Under the pieces are notes generated by a model, which saw nothing but the letters and a program-made list of their open reading frames with translations, was not told the DNA's origin and did not search any database. From contig CAZNLJ010000075.1 in the NCBI GenBank assembly GCA_964573725.1, positions 1-14,545 of the forward strand: a DNA stretch of 14,545 nt. The letters are read 5' to 3'. Below are positions 14,209 to 14,545 of the stretch, piece after piece (position 1 is the first letter of the stretch; every line of letters begins with the position of its first letter). This DNA comes from UBA6168 sp964573725. Its GTDB lineage: Bacteria; Bacteroidota; Bacteroidia; Chitinophagales; Saprospiraceae. The position numbers and the translations under genes were made by a program.

Positions 14209-14381
14209 CGCCATGGACGGCGTCCGTCCCGCATTCAAACCCCCATCCAAAAATCCGGCATCCATCATCCGGGGATTCAAATCATCCGCAACCACCTATG
14301 CACGAAACAATAATATCCCATTCGATTGGCAACCTCGATTCCACGACCATATCATACGAACCGACGCCGCGTGTGGCGTCC

Positions 14382-14409
14382 GTAGAGACGCCATGCATGG
14401 CGTCTCTAC
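14382..14409. repeat. REP palindrome 3 (28 bp, GTAG...CTAC)
   Basis: This is identical in sequence to palindrome 2 and exactly 201 bp further on. It is preceded by a single 18-bp unit (14363-14380, with GTGT in place of GTAT) and followed by the second copy of the transposase fragment. Confidence 0.7.
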
Positions 14410-14545
14410 CGCCATGGACGGCGTCCGTCCCGCATTCAAACCCCCATCCAAAAATCCGGCATCCATCATCCGGGGATTCAAATCATCCGCAACCACCTAT
14501 GCACGAAACAATAATATCCCATTCGATTGGCAACCTCGATTCCAC

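Larger units (their letters stand above)
13867..14212 (+). repeat. Two direct copies (period 173 bp) including the transposase 3' tail
   Basis: Copy A is about 13867-14036 and copy B about 14040-14212. Both start with the A-run and GACACATTT of the transposase's last codons, continue through an A/T-rich stretch, then share CCCATGTGCTGGTCCATGG and TTTCCGTTCGACCGGACGCC. Each ends in three 18-bp palindromic units and one GTAG palindrome. Copy A contains the true stop codon of the transposase (13894-13896). The two copies differ mainly in the A-rich part and in one or two bases of the palindromic units. Confidence 0.75.
14135..14545 (+). pseudogene. Open frame of transposase-derived tandem repeats (runs off window)
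   Basis: From the ATG at 14135 the plus-strand frame has no stop to the window end (137 codons). It alternates a roughly 17-residue linker encoded by the palindromes (for example GVRRDAMHGVSTA) with a 50-residue copy of transposase residues 100-150 (MDGVRPAFKP to DHIIRT). The copied segment is in the same frame as the parent gene and contains neither the HUH box nor the C-terminal YIVTNP block. It differs from the parent by about 7 of 151 bases, with Ser-Pro, Gln-Pro, Leu-Pro and Val-Ala changes. Most likely it is non-functional debris kept open because the 201-bp period is a multiple of three, but expression as a repeat protein cannot be excluded. Confidence 0.4.
14162..14545 (+). repeat. 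Tandem repeat, 201-bp period, about 1.9 copies (partial)
   Basis: Unit 1 is 14162-14362 and unit 2 starts at 14363 and is cut by the window end. Each unit is one 18-bp palindromic element, one GTAG palindrome, a short joint, and a copy of transposase codons 100-150 (14213-14362; 14414 to end). The visible parts of the two units differ at only two positions, both inside the 18-bp element, which points to recent amplification. More copies may follow beyond the window. Confidence 0.85.

Noticed and set aside
13732..14496. Minus-strand frames through the REP array giving repeated MASLRTPYAAS-like peptides
   Set aside because: These are reverse readings of the palindromes and transposase fragments. 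The repetition comes from the DNA repeat, not from a protein gene.
13952..14545. CRISPR array
   Set aside because: Spacing is irregular, units are palindromes of 18 and 22-28 bp, the intervening sequences are themselves repeated rather than unique, and no cas genes are present.

Overview
The window looks like a chromosomal segment of a member of the Bacteroidota. The evidence is A-rich leaders instead of strong Shine-Dalgarno sites, two matches to the TTG / TAnnTTTG promoter type of that phylum, and the style of the REP-associated transposase. The assignment is moderately confident and no finer rank is claimed. Both ends (about 1-1560 and 13200-14545) are visibly AT-richer and full of mobile-element debris, apart from short GC-rich palindromes. 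The centre (about 1600-13000) is strongly GC-rich.

Left flank: a 3' remnant of an IS3-type insertion sequence (transposase C-terminus plus right end) carries a nested inverted repeat with a terminator-like hairpin. A small secreted protein gene follows, and it abuts the C-terminal stub of a tyrosine recombinase whose apparent nucleophile position is Phe. A plus-strand serine hydrolase of the beta-lactamase/PBP-like family comes next. After it lies a large polytopic membrane protein gene, possibly GT-C glycosyltransferase-like, interrupted by one in-frame TAG.

Centre: a minus-strand, tightly packed operon (12637 down to 5807) encodes a sulfotransferase, a UbiA-type prenyltransferase, a 366-residue alpha-toroid protein with a DVDDTA (class II terpene cyclase-like) motif, an acyltransferase-like/cytochrome P450 fusion, possibly a small Pro-rich ORF, and a stand-alone acyltransferase. 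The two acyltransferase-like sequences are paralogues. The stand-alone copy keeps Ser115, Arg140 and His224 in MCAT-like spacing. The fused copy has lost the Ser (to Gly) and the Arg (to Tyr). Together the genes suggest a prenylated or terpenoid, oxidised and sulfated metabolite, perhaps joined to a carrier-protein-bound acyl unit. No ketosynthase or acyl carrier protein is in the window, so the product is unknown.

Right flank: a REP-associated (HUH/Y1) transposase gene is followed by an array in which pieces of that same gene (its 3' tail, and codons about 100-150) are repeated and joined by GTAG-flanked palindromes and 18-bp imperfect palindromes. The 201-bp period of the last array is a multiple of three and stays open in frame to the window end. 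The most unusual items are the AT-P450 fusion operon and this transposase-fragment/REP array.
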